From: Tetrahymena thermophila SB210
Lineage: Eukaryota > Ciliophora > Oligohymenophorea > Hymenostomatida > Tetrahymenidae
Direction of reading: 5' to 3'
Length of the DNA stretch: 64,000 nucleotides
Assembly: GCF_000189635.1 (NCBI RefSeq)
Contig: NW_002476218.1
Location: 484,188-548,187, forward strand
This document shows positions 26,101-37,991 of this stretch, piece by piece; the first letter of the stretch is position 1; each line of letters begins with the position of its first letter. The notes beneath the pieces were generated by a model, which did no database searches, was not told the origin of the DNA, and saw only the letters and a program-made list of their open reading frames with translations. The position numbers and the translations under genes are program-made.

Positions 26101-26743
26101 CTATCTATTAGGGATTGGTGATATCACTTATATTGTATGCTATCAAAGTTCCTTTTGTACCATAAGCAAAAGCAATAGTTTCAGTTGAATCTAAGATTAT
26201 ATCTTAAAGGAATCCTTTAGAATATGAAGCCTAGGAAATAAGCTATAAGTCTTAAGAATTTCCATTTTACACATATTAAAATATAGAAAATTTATTTTAA
26301 TGTGGTAGCATAATATATTTTCCGTCTTAAGTAATGGCAAGCCCTTAAATAGCTTCTCCTTCAAATACCTTTTAGTATTCTTTTAAATAGAAATAAAATA
26401 GTTTTTTTTTCTTAAAATTAAATTAAAATATTATAATTTAAGTTATTTTTTCTATTAAAAAGTGACTTCATTAGTTATAATATTTACATATCTAGTCAGT
26501 TTTTCCATTGATGATAATTAAACCTGCCACACCGCATGCTACAGCAACTAAATCTGCTTACTTGGCTATTTTGATTGTTACTGCTGTTCCAAACTAACTT
26601 GTTAAGTCAAAACTCGCTAAAGAAAAAGGTGAAAATACTATATCTGTAACTGTGCTTGCTGAAGCGGCTCTGCTAATATATTATGATAAAATCAATAAAG
26701 TACCTACAAGAAAATAAATCAAATAGTTTATTTTCTTAAACAT
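20160..26743 (-). CDS. LVIVD-propeller/cadherin-like membrane protein, copy 2
   Basis: This is a close paralogue of the gene at 11940-18468 with the same start (MFKKINYLIYF, ATG 26741-26743), the same exon-intron order and the same end (AAQD before TGA 20160-20162). Signal peptide, LVIVD-type repeats, CADG-like block (YYLRIRASDGYS), hydrophobic pair and second CADG-like module are all present. Differences are scattered substitutions, for example GENGVYIMDYS in copy 1 against DDDGVYIMDYS here; introns vary more in length and sequence. I saw no frame-breaking change in the exons I translated, so both copies are probably functional, but I did not verify every codon. The role is unknown; it is inferred to be a membrane or surface protein. 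Confidence 0.83.
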
Positions 26744-27339
26744 TTTTTTAACTTTTTAGTTTATTTGTTTGTTTGCTTGCTTATTTTACTTAATATTTGT
26801 TTTTAATTTATCAAAAGTAGCAATTATTTTTATAATTATATTAAACAATTATTTCGCTAACTTATTTTTTTATAAAATTTTAAGAGAAATGTACTGATTA
26901 TTGATCATTAAATTTAATTTACCAATAAAGACAAATTCAGTGAAGAATGGAGTTGATACTAGCAATTTATGTTATATTATGAAATGATTACTCATATTTT
27001 ATTATTAAGTAGTATGATCATTAATTTTTTTTAATATTTTACCTATTTTTATATAGCTTTTTATTGAATTAATTTGCTTATTAATTACTATTTAAAATAG
27101 TTAGTTAATCCCTTATTATATTTGAATTTTTAATTAATTAATATTTTTTGCCTCATTTTTAATTAATATAAAAAATATAAATCAACTGTTATTGTTATGA
27201 AATCTATATAATCAAAATCTGATTTATTTTAATTTTATAACAACAAACTAACTGTATACAATTTATACTAAGAGCTATTAATTATTTCTTTTTCTTTATA
27301 AAAAAGTTTAATTCAAATTTCAATATTTTTTTTTAGATT
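26744..27339. other. Spacer upstream of LVIVD copy 2
   Basis: This is the promoter side of LVIVD copy 2. From about 26880 it resembles the sequence just downstream of CCDC146 (28000-28347), as expected if it is a duplicated CCDC146 3' flank. Confidence 0.6.
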
Positions 27340-27584
27340 TTTAAAATGTAGTATATTTTAAGCCAGTCTCGAAGGATTTAAAAGGTATATGCTTGTAATA
27401 TGGTTTAGGAATACCTACTTCATTAGGGATATAAGCATTTACCTTCTGTTCTATAAATATTTTATTAGCAAAAGGAGAAAATTTTTTCCTAAAGCTTCTC
27501 TTTACAAAAGAAAACTACACTCTTTTTAGTAGCTCATTTTATTAAGAACCATTTTTAAATATTCTACTTCAAATTCTTGAGTTG
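27340..27584 (-). pseudogene. CCDC146 C-terminal fragment (decayed), scar 2
   Basis: This is similar to 28380-28626 of the intact gene and to scar 1. Similarity runs to GAGTTG at about 27584 and then switches abruptly to dynein sequence. The coding frame is damaged and there is no upstream coiled-coil part. Confidence 0.87.
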
Positions 27585-27868
27585 AATTCTCAATGAGGAG
27601 TACAAAATAAATAAAATGCTGAAAGCATTTAAATTATAATTAGATTCCATTTTAAATATTATTTGACTTTTTTTTTAATAAATAAAATATTTAATTGATT
27701 TTTTAATTGCTACTCAATGTAAGAAATAGATTGCTTAAATTTTTATTTTAATAAGATAAGAATCATTTAATGAAAATTAAACAATAAACTCTAACATAAA
27801 CGAAACATCTATGAAGAATGTAACAGACATTCTGAAATAAATTCTTAATCAGAAGAATAATCTTTAAT
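27585..27868 (+). pseudogene. Dynein IC exon 3-intron-exon 4 fragment (decayed), scar 2
   Basis: The AATTCTCAATGAGGAGTACA start matches the end of dynein exon 3 near 7787. The intron and exon 4 remnants follow in order, ending near the exon 4 donor. The open frame is lost. Confidence 0.85.
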
Positions 27869-28347
27869 TTTGATTATTAAATAATATCAAGATACTATTA
27901 TTTCTCATAAATTGATACCAACTCAAAAAAAATTTTTAAATTCATTGCTATTCTAGAATTTTAAATAAAATTTTTTTAAAGAAAATAGTTAAAGTCACAT
28001 AATTTAATGTAAAATATGGTAATTATTAATATTTAAATATAATTTATCAATCAAACAAAATACAACTCAGAATAGAGTTGAAAATAGCAAATTATATTTA
28101 TAATCAGAAATAAACTCTCATTTTATATTATTCTTTTACTAATAAATAAAGTCATTTTTTGTATTAACTTATTTTTAAATTATTTTCGTTGAATTAGATG
28201 TTGAAAAAAACTAAATAAGATAATTAATCCTTTTATTTTTTGTATTTTTAATTTTAAAGTTAATAAATATAACAACAAATTAACTACATACTAATTATAA
28301 TAAGTTCTATTAATTAACAATTTTTAGTTTAAAAAGAAAATGTTTAT
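27869..28347. other. 3' flank of CCDC146
   Basis: No gene was found. About 28000-28347 is the original copy of the flank that also appears at 26880-27300 and 18600-18950. A third LVIVD gene would be predicted here by the duplication model but is absent. Confidence 0.6.
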
Positions 28348-31300
28348 TCAAATTTCTATATCCTTTATTGTTGGATTTTTAAAGTGGCGCATATTTGAGC
28401 CAGGTTCGAAAGGTTTAAAAGGAGCATGCTTGCCATATGGTTTAGGAATACCTATTTCGTCTGGGATATAAGCGTTTACTCTATGTTCTGCGAATGTTTT
28501 TGTGGCAAAAGGAGGAAAATTTTTTTCTAAAGCTTCCCTTTATAAACGCAAGCTACGCTCTTCTTAGTAGCGTTTTTTATCGCGAACCATTTTTAAATAT
28601 TCTACTTCACATTCTGGAGTTGGAGGAAGATTCTATTCAACGCGCTGCTTTGATTCATCTAAGGCACCTACTAACTCATCTCTTTCTTATTAAAGTTTTA
28701 TAGAAGTTGCTTAGAACATAGATAACTCTGAAATAGATGCCATCATCTTTTTAGTGATATCTTTTAACTTGGCTTGGAAATTGTTTAATTTTTCAGATAA
28801 TTCGAGAGTATTTTAACGTCCATCTAAAGCCTATTTTCTGAGTTTTTCAGAAAAATTTGTAATTTCATCTAAAATCAGTTCTTTTTCCAGCAACTGTTCT
28901 TTTTTGTTATTTAAACGCTCTTCTAGAACACCAATCTTAGTGTCAAGAGCTTCTTAATCAGGATCTTCTCCTTTCAAATCTCTATATCTGTATTCGTTTG
29001 TTGGATTTTCTAACTGCTCTGAAAGCTCAGCTTCAAGTTGCTTGTTTTAATTAAATAATTTTTAAACTCTCTATCAATCTAAACTAATAAAATTTAATTA
29101 AGAAAACTGAAAAATTTTACTTGTTATTTTTTTAATTCATTTTGTAAATTGACTACTTCGTCAGCTAAAACAGGAACATCTTAAATTTATTTCCTAGAAA
29201 CATCAATTTTTCTCATTGTTTCTTGAATAGTAATTTTTATCATACGAACTTCATCCTCAAGTTTTTTAATCTCTACTTCACCACTTCTTAAAGTAGTTTC
29301 TTGGTTGTTTGATTTTTCATACATTATACACAATTCATCATTCCTGTCAATAAGCTAAACACCAGTAAAATTACGTGATTCTTAAGCTTTTTCATACTTT
29401 CTTCTCAGATCCAAACTTTCGTTCTCTAAAGAACGAATAATCATGTTCAGCTTTTCTATTTCATTTATATTTCTATCTACCTATTCTTTCTTAGCTCTAC
29501 GAATAAATTCTTAAGCATTCAATTCTGCTTGAGCTCCATCTCTTTAATGTTTTTGTATTTATAGAGTGTGTTGATACTGAATTAAGTTTTAGTGCTTCTC
29601 TTGATATTCATTCTTAAATATTTCAAGTTCATTCTAAGATATTTTGTTTTATTCTTTAACTTCTGCCAAATCTTATTATGTACTCTAAATGTAATTAACA
29701 TATTTATTTCTTTCTGCCTTGACAGCTTCATAAAGCACTTTGCAGTTGTTTCTTTCAAATTTAATCTCTTGATATTTCTTTTCTAAATCTTTAATGGCAA
29801 GCTCTTTTATTTTTAACTGTTATCTAGTTTCTCTAACCTCTTATTTTAGATTGTAAAAATCGCAAAATTTTCATTAAATTAATATTTTACCATGCATAGC
29901 TTGAGATGCTTTACGAGCCATAGACTCTCTCATAGCTGTAAGTCTTTTCACTTTTTTAAGGGCATTAGCCTCAAATTCTTCTCTAGCTTAGAGTTGTTAT
30001 TCTAAATCTTAAATTTGTTTTTGAATTTTTTCATATTCACTTTCTTTGCTTGAAATCTTATCCTTAACTCTTCTGGTTCTAAATTCAATTAACTTTGTAT
30101 CGTCTTCAACATTTTATTCCACTTCGAGCATTTTTTCTCTTTCATATTTAAGTTCGGCTTGCTCTTTAGTGTATTTATCTATTGAAATTTCAAATTCCCT
30201 AATCATATTACGAAAATCATTCTTCTTTTTCTCTAATTGCTTGTACATTTTTTTAGTAACATCAATCTCTTTTTTTTTCTAATTTATTTCTTCATTCATT
30301 TTCTTCTTTTGGATTTCATATTCATTGAGCTTAACTTAGAGATCATATTTTCTTTGCTTAAGTATTTTCATCTCTTCTTCATTAGCAGTATACCTGCCCT
30401 TTTGTTTGGTATAATCTTCCTAATAGTTAAATTATTGTTTAACTTATGTAAGCAAAAATAAACATTCATTTTTACTTGAAAGATTTGGTTTTCCCTTTTT
30501 AGATTTTTATTGTCTTCTGCATTTTAATCTACAAGAATCTTTAATTTGCCATTTTTATCCTTTAATTCTTCTATTTCTTTATCTTTTTATTTATTAGTAT
30601 CCTCTACTAACTTCAAATCTCTTTCCATCATCTTCTTGCCACTTTCGAGCATATCTGCCTTTTTTCTATGGCGTTCAGGCTCATCTTTATTTTGTAAAAA
30701 CTCATTTTATAATTTTTCTTACTCTTTTATATATTCTTCATTTTCTTTTTTTAGTCTTTAAATCTTCTCTAAATTCTCATTCAATTGTTTTTAAGTCTTA
30801 TCAAAGTCTTGTTACTTCTAATTACATTTGCCTTTCAATGTTTCAATATCTTATTTAAGCTTTTCTTCTTCTTAGTAAATTTTCATCCTATTTAAAATAC
30901 ATATTTGAAATATTTTCAGAAATAATAAACATTTTTGGAAATAATTTCATTTTTTAAATGAAAATAAACAAAATTTATTTGTTTAAAAACTCTAATTTAA
31001 TTTAAATTTAAAAATGTTTGTTATTCATTTTATAGGTAGATATTGTAAAATGTATTTAAATACAATTTTAAAATAATTTATAAAGAGAGACAAGTGATTT
31101 TTTTATTTAAAAATAATTATGCATTAATTAAATTACCTTGCTTCTTTTTCAAGTTCTTAAATTTTCATATTTTCTTCAGTTAATTCTTGGCTTTTTCTTT
31201 CAGCCTCTAGGTTCATTTATTCTACAATTTTACGTTCCAATTCTTCTTCTGCTTCAGCTTTTTTTACTTAGCTTTAAGCCTTTTTAACTTCTTACTCTAT

Positions 31301-31552
31301 TTCTTCACTTTTTAACTAAGCTTGCTCATACTCATCGCGTTTATATTTCAATTCTGCTTTTAATTTATTCGCTTTGGCAGGTAAAACTTTTACATTTTAA
31401 TAAGTCTTAACTATCGCATCATGCAATGTTTAAAATTTAGTTTTATAATCATCATATTTTTCATAGGATATTCTATTCTGAGCATGTAAATTTTAAAGCT
31501 AACCTAGGATGAGATTACCCTTTAAATCACTCAGATTATCTCCATCAGACAT
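28348..31552 (-). CDS. CCDC146: Coiled-coil ciliary/basal-body protein CCDC146 (MBO2)
   Basis: CCDC146/MBO2 is a coiled-coil protein of cilia, flagella and basal bodies; the Chlamydomonas mutant swims backwards. The start is MSDGDNLSDLKG (31552). Introns at 30888-31136, 30420-30475 and about 29840-29890 join in phase, and one more lies near 29060-29130. Almost the whole length is heptad coiled coil. Two signatures identify the family: FTGVQLIDRNDELCIMYEK in the middle, and a C-terminus NAYIPDEIGIPKPYG, PFKPFEPGSNMRH, ending IKDIEI before TGA 28348-28350. The length of roughly 950 residues equals the vertebrate protein. Two decayed copies of its tail lie downstream at 18996 and 27340. Confidence 0.93.
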
Positions 31553-32687
31553 CTCTTTTTAAATCTTTTGATTGATAGATTACTTTTCCTACTACTTATT
31601 TCCCTTTATGCTAATCTGTGTTTTCTATCAATAAGACTATTTATTACTTTTTCACAAATTTTAATATAATTTTTTAACTTCAAATTTATGGATTTTAATA
31701 ATTGGATGTTTATCTTATTTCTGTTGTATTTATTAATTATTAACTTCAAATGCATTAACTCTTAAATTGAATGTCAGATATTAACATATATATATATTTA
31801 ATTTTATTAATGACTCCTAACTTTAATATTTTTAGGATATAAATATAGCAACAATTACCATTTAAAATATATAATAGGCATAAATACTTTGTATAATTTT
31901 AAATTAGAAATTTTGAGTATCTTTAAAAAATAAATAAATAAATTATTTATTATTTTTATATTTTTTCATTAATTAAAGTTTCATTTATTTGATGTTTAAA
32001 TTAAATATAATTAAATAAAATCTATCACTAATTTCCTAAAACTTATTCGAAAATAAGTTAATAATAATTTACACAAAAAAAAAGAAAAAAGAAAGACAAA
32101 CATACAGACAATGATCATCTTATTTAAATAATAATTGTTTAAACTTTACTGACAAAATCATGTATTATTGTGTATTTATTTCATAAAATGGCGACTTTTG
32201 CACACAAACAAACAAAAGTGCATATACTTAACAAACAAACAAAAAAAGATGATTGATAGAATAAATCCATAAATTAAAAATGAATAAATATATTTGAAAG
32301 TAAATAAAAAATAAGCTCAGTCACAAAAAATTAGAAATATTTACAGTTAAACTTGTAAATAAATGAAAAAAGAAAAAGCAGTTAACTTAAGAAGCTAAAA
32401 GTGTTCTTAGTTAGAACATTATCTAAAAAAATATGATTGAAAACTAATAAAATGAGTAGATATAAATAAATTTATGAATCATGTAAGATAAAAAGGCATA
32501 AAATTTAGAAGTTTGCTAAATTTTTATAAATAAAAATGTGGTATTTTAAACTCAGCTAATTAAAATATTCTCTGCAGATTTCCCTAGTAATTTAGATATT
32601 ATTTATAACTAACTCTCTTTTTATTAATTTAAAGATGAAAATATCAATTAAAGATATAAAAAATTATAATAGAAGAGATTAAATAAA
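31553..32687. other. Intergenic, AT-rich
   Basis: No gene was recognised between CCDC146 and the 3' end of the CCCH gene. Short CAAA-rich and TA-rich runs occur, for example a TA tract near 31785-31797. Confidence 0.6.
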
Positions 32688-35600
32688 TCACTGCTTATTT
32701 GCTTTTTTTTCTTCAAATTTCTCTTTAGCTGCAATTCTTGGATCTTACTTATTACGAGAGAGAATTTATTAAACCTTACTTTATGATGATGGTTGAGAGG
32801 CCTGTTGTTACTTTGCCCCACCAAAAATACCTATATTAGCAAGCTTTTCATTGAAATCCTTCTTTTTATTATCTCCTATTTCTGGCTGTGCAGCTAAAGA
32901 TGCAGGAGGTGGAGGAGGCGCTGAATTTGATAATAGATTTTAATTTTACTGAATTAATTATTATTGTTGTTGTTATTAAATATTAATATTTTGCTATTGC
33001 TATAGCTAGTTTTATTACTATTACTGGTTAATTTAAGGGAGATCTATATTTTATTTATTGTTTATTATTTAATCTATTTTTTTTCTAAATTCTTCTGCTT
33101 TTGCAGATTTCACAAAATATTTTAACTTTTATATTACATCAGGTGTCATTTTTTAAATTTGCTATTCATGTTCAAATTACAAATGATTATTCTCTAGGAA
33201 ATATTTTGAAATTTGTAAAATTTATAATTAGCTGTCTTAGTCGATATTGCTTAGCTCTCTCATAAATTCTTACAATTAATCATTATCCTATTAAATTTGA
33301 GCAGAATCTTATTATGGCTACTACTGATTAATTTAAGCTTATTACATTTGTTGAATGCTTTATTAAGAGGGGTGAATGGGTGGTGGTGGTGGCGGAGGCA
33401 TATTTTGTATGAAGTTACCTGTCTAAGTTTACATCCCCTGATTGTAGCCATTGAATTATTTATTTTAGTTATTATTTTAATAGTTTTATTTTTAACCTTG
33501 CAGATTTTAATTTTGTTATGGCTGAGTTGGAGGTGGTGGAGGAGGATACATAGAATATCCATTATTCAAACTACTATTAAGATTTCCGTTGTTTCCTCCA
33601 ACATTTTAGAAATTTTGTTATTCATTATTTAACCTCATTTAAGATATGCGATTTCTTTCTTATTCCATTACATAGTCTCCTTCATACTAATCCTTTTCGA
33701 AATAATATTAATTATTGCATTCTATATTTTTTTGGTCACTTAAATACATATTATTCTTGCCACTAATCCCTTATTATTATGAAGGAAGTGGGGGAGGAGG
33801 AGGAGGGATTTATTAAATATATGAAGATTAATTATAAGACTGATCTAAATTATTCTATGGAGTTTATTAAGCTTATATTGAAGGAGGTGGCTGAGGAATC
33901 TACCCACTTTAATTTTTATTATAAAGCTACTACTAAGGTGGAGGAGGTTATTGAATTGGTATATTGTTTCTAGTAATATAAGGAGGAATTTCATTACTTT
34001 ATTGCCCTCCAGTAGGGGGAGGAGGTGGTGGTGGTATGAAATTAGGTGGTATCACTTATGATTGTAGTTACTGGTTTTTCAAAGAAATATCATTAATTTT
34101 ATTATTTGGAAGTTGCTACAAATTAGAAGGAATATTAGAGGACTGAGATTATCCAAAGTTGCTGTTTTAAAATTACTATACTTGAGGTTGATTTTATTTA
34201 ATAGGCTAATTAACTGATTACATTTAGTTTATATTAATATTGCTACCCAAATTAGATTGAATTTAATTCTGTTAATTAATAGGAACTTATTAATTAATAG
34301 GTGGAATATTCTATTAGTTCAAGTTTTATAGTGGAGGTGGTGGAGGGGGAGGTTGTGGTATGCCAGCCAAGTTTCTGTTGGGTACAAGAGGTGGTGGGGG
34401 AGGAGGCGGAATATTTTATTAATTTCTGTTTGTCATGCTTATAGGTTGATTTGGTTACAATTGTAGGTTTCTGTTTCCTACGTATTAACCTTAGTTTTAT
34501 TGAGGAAGGTTATTATTTGTTTACATTTACTAGTTTTAAGATATTGGAGGTGGAGGTTATTAGATACCATTTTAAAGTTAAACTGGTTAAGGTGGAGCTG
34601 GCTAGCTCAAAGGACCATTTATTTTTTGTTATATTTGTTAAGGTGGAAGTGGTTATGATTATTTAGTTAAGCTTTATTGCAAAGGTAATGCTTAAGGTAT
34701 TTAATTTTAAGATGAAGGAGGATAATTGTTAAATTATTGTTATTACTATTAAGGTAATTAAAGGTTACTGATTTAAGTTTATTGTATAGGCATTTAATTA
34801 ACTGGTGGTGGGACTGCAGATTATGAATAATTTCCACTATAATTATATCCTTATTGAATGTTGTTATTGTTATTGCTATTATTGCTTATATTTGGGTAAT
34901 ACGGAGAAATATTATTTTAAGGATACTGGTTAATGTTACTTGCTTATTGAGATTTTTATTAAATGTATTATTATTAAGAAGGAGGTGGTGGTGGAGGTGG
35001 TACAGAAGTAGGAATATTCATCCCTTGCTATTACTAGAATACTTAATTTTATTATTATTAGTAATTTTATTGTTGCTATTACTGGATTTATGAAGGGGGT
35101 GGAGGAGGTGCTTGGTTTGGAATTTATCCTCTTATTGGATTTTACATTTGCTAGGTTTATTGAGGTGTGTTTACTGATGAAAGAATTTGCGATGATTGGA
35201 ATTAGCCAGGTTATTAGTTATTCTAGGGAGGAGGTGGAGGTGGTGGTTAGACAGGTGGTATATTTTAATTATTTAAAGGAGGCTGCTATTTATTTCTAGT
35301 TTACTAAGAAGATGAAGAATTATTTGGAGGTGGTGGAGGAGGAGGTGGCTAATTAGGGAATCCCATATTTATATAAGGAGTAGCAGAAGAAGTATTTTAC
35401 AAATCTGCAAACATTTAATATTTTTTACGAAATTTAAGAAATTTATCACCGAGCTTAGTTGAACCTTAATTTTTGTACAAGTCTTCTAAATAATTATAGT
35501 TATCTTTCATAAATCTGAAAAGCTCTTTTTTCTCTAATTTTTCAGGCTCGTGATTATAACTATTAAATAAAAATGAATTAAATTAAGTAATTTATACAAA

Positions 35601-36758
35601 TGAAAATTTTATTAGAATATTTAAATTACAGGCATCCATTAATAGTGCACTAGCCAGTTGAAATTTTAGATCTACAAGGATAATTAACTGTTTCGTGTGA
35701 AATCTAACAATTTGATGTTTTTAGACACTTTCCTTGAATAAAGTTAGAGCAAATTGGCTAATTTTTTTTTAAATATTTAAAAAAAATCATATTTTAAATA
35801 AAAAATTTACTTTTCCACTTAAATCTTTGAACTAAAAAGCTTAGCTACCTTCAGATAATGAGCTATCCGATGAGCTTGAAGAAGATTTCTTTTTTTATTT
35901 TGCTTAATTCTTTTAATTTTTTTACTTCTTTTTTCTATTCTTCTAATCATCCTTTCTTTTATTACCAGGTAATTTTTTATGAATAGTTGTTGGATCTACT
36001 TTAACAAATCTAATCTCTCCTTCTAATTCATCTTCGTCATCATCATCTTCTTCAAATGAGGAGTTATCGTTCCTATTTTTTTTCTTACTGTAAAATTTTT
36101 CTCCATTATTAGAATCATCAAAACTATTATAATCACTATCGTACGCACTACTTGATACACTTTGGATGCTTTTACTTCTTGTAGATTTGCTTTTGCTTTT
36201 AGCTTACTGTTTCGATTTCTTTTTGTTCTTAGAAGAATTAGATTATTATTGTTTACTTTTTTTACTTGGTTTTCTATTCTTAGATGAAGATCTTGACCTA
36301 GATCTACTTGATGAATTTTATAACGATTCATCCTCAATATAGGAGTTTCTAGACTTTGAAGAAGAAGATGATTTCCTTGAATTTATTTAAGCACTTTCCT
36401 TTGTTTTTTTATTTTTATCATAATTATTGTTTGACTACGATTTTGAATCTTTGTTTTCTTATTCTGTTGAACCTTTATCCTTAGATTTAGTATGAGTTTA
36501 TTTCTTCCTTTTTTATTTTGACTTTTCATCACTGGAAGATCCAGAATCAGAGCCACTGCTTTGAGATTATTATCTTTTTTTTGATTTTTCAGATTTAGAT
36601 TATTTTGTATTTTATTTTGCTTTTTTTTTGTTTTTAGACTTCGAAGGAGATTAAGAATAAGAGTCTGATTCATTATCAGAAGGAGAAGAAGAACTCGGGT
36701 CACTTTTGTGTTTTGGTTTTTTTTAGTGCCGACCAGTATTATCAGACTTTTTTTTGTC
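32688..36758 (-). CDS. CCCH zinc-finger protein with RS-like and polyproline regions
   Basis: The exon from 36758 downward encodes a long S/K/R/Q-rich segment with RSRSRSSSKNRK, then an acidic patch and LEGEIRFVKVDPTTIHKKL. After an intron near 35765-35817 come two CCCH fingers, C-x7-C-x5-C-x3-H (CSNFIQGKC...H) and C-x8-C-x4-C-x3-H (CRSKISTGQC...H). The second is split by an intron near 35572-35632. A single open exon of about 2.9 kb then encodes a Q/N-rich region with at least ten tracts of three to eight prolines, and a conserved-looking end with MTPDVIQKLKYFVKSAKAEE and KQDPRIAAKEKFEEKK. It may be a nuclear RNA-binding protein of the ZC3H4/ZC3H6 type (inference). The first exon is unresolved; an ATG at 36911-36913 is a candidate. 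Confidence 0.82.
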
Positions 36759-36913
36759 CTAAAAAAGTTTTAAAAAGAGGTAAAATTTACATAAAAGAAA
36801 ATATTTAAAAATTAATTTTGAAATTTAACAAATAAATATTTTTAATTTTCCCTTTAAAAATTGTTTTTCTTTCTAAACATTAAAATAAATCGATAACTTC
36901 TATTCACACCCAT

Positions 36914-37820
36914 CTTAAAAAATAACTTTATTCTAGAAATAAGGCTAAGAGATTAAGTAAATACACACACTTTTAGCCTAATTTAAGTTAGGTTAAGCAA
37001 GTGTTCAGACTTATTTTGATACATAAGTGACTAAATGATTTAGTTTCTGCTCTATTTATAACACTAAATTAAAACTCTTATGTACTCATATATTTATCAT
37101 TGTATCTTAATAAAACTCATAATTAACAAAATATATCTATTTATTTAGCTTTAATAATCATTAGTAATGTATTTGTTTTCTATCTATGATTTGAGAAATT
37201 CGAAATGCAGTGTTCTGTTTTTTTTTGTAAATTAGCATCAAAATATGCAAAAATATTTTAAAGTACATTGTTTTTTTTTTCATTTTCCCATTTCCACAAT
37301 TACTTTAAAACGCTATCGATTGATTGTGCAATTTTATTGTTTAAAGTGATATTAAAGCTGATGTTTATCAGTTAAGTATTTTTTGAAATTGTGATTTTAA
37401 ATTTTAATTTCTGAAGAAGAAGGAAGAAACCATTATTAATTAAGATGATATTCAAATGTGTTACTTACTTACTTACTTACTTACTCACTTCCAAAAACAT
37501 AATGAGATGCAAAGCAAATTAAAATAAATTTAGAGCTAATTATGTGTTATGAGTTTATTTAATGAGATAAATATAAATTGAAAAAGTGAAGACATTTGTT
37601 AATTGCTAAGTAATTTAAATCCATAAACTCTCAAAAAAAAATAAAAGAAAAGGTGTGAAGTGAACTACATCGAGCATCATCAATAAATCAAATGATTACA
37701 AAATATTTGTTGGGGTTGCATGCATTTACTATTTTATTATCATGAAGGTGAGATTTTTTAGTAAAAAAATCTCTGGAAAAATTCAAGGAAAATTAATTTT
37801 GATGATATTTATTTATTTAT
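36914..37820. other. Intergenic, upstream of the CCCH gene
   Basis: This is an AT-rich region with no gene, probably holding the promoter of the CCCH gene. A (TTAC)6 microsatellite lies at 37461-37484. Confidence 0.55.
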
Positions 37821-37991
37821 TCATTTTTTTATTACTGCAAGTTTATTCATATAATCTGGAGAATTTGATTTTTGAGGAAGGTTTTCTCCTGATTCTTCAC
37901 CTGTAAGTTCACCCTCTTCTATACCTCCTTCCTCCTCACCAGCTTCTAACTCCATTTACGTGTTCTTCAATCGATGCTATTCAGTTGACAT
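37821..37991 (-). CDS. Possible small acidic protein, 56 residues
   Basis: A single open frame MSTEQHRLKNTQMELEAG runs to a C-terminus YMNKLAVIKK before TGA. The middle is strongly acidic (GEEEGG, EEGELTGEESGEN). The base composition is clearly less AT-rich than the flanks, which in this genome is a sign of coding. Only two codons are reassigned. I do not recognise a family. It could be a real short gene or the last exon of a longer one. Confidence 0.45.

Larger units (their letters stand above)
20110..27955. repeat. Tandem segmental duplication, unit 2
   Basis: This is the second copy of the unit described at 11890-19635, in the same orientation and with the same gene and scar content. Its right edge abuts the 3' flank of the intact CCDC146 gene. 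Confidence 0.88.

Noticed and set aside
28494-30761. Plus-strand open stretches of 60-80 codons, rich in Phe, Leu and Ser
   Set aside because: They are antisense to the CCDC146 coiled-coil exons; the hydrophobic look comes from reverse-complemented Glu/Lys codons.
33260-35299. Several plus- and minus-strand open stretches of 60-110 codons inside the CCCH gene
   Set aside because: They are shadows in other frames of the single long polyproline/Q-rich exon, read continuously on the minus strand with the ciliate code.
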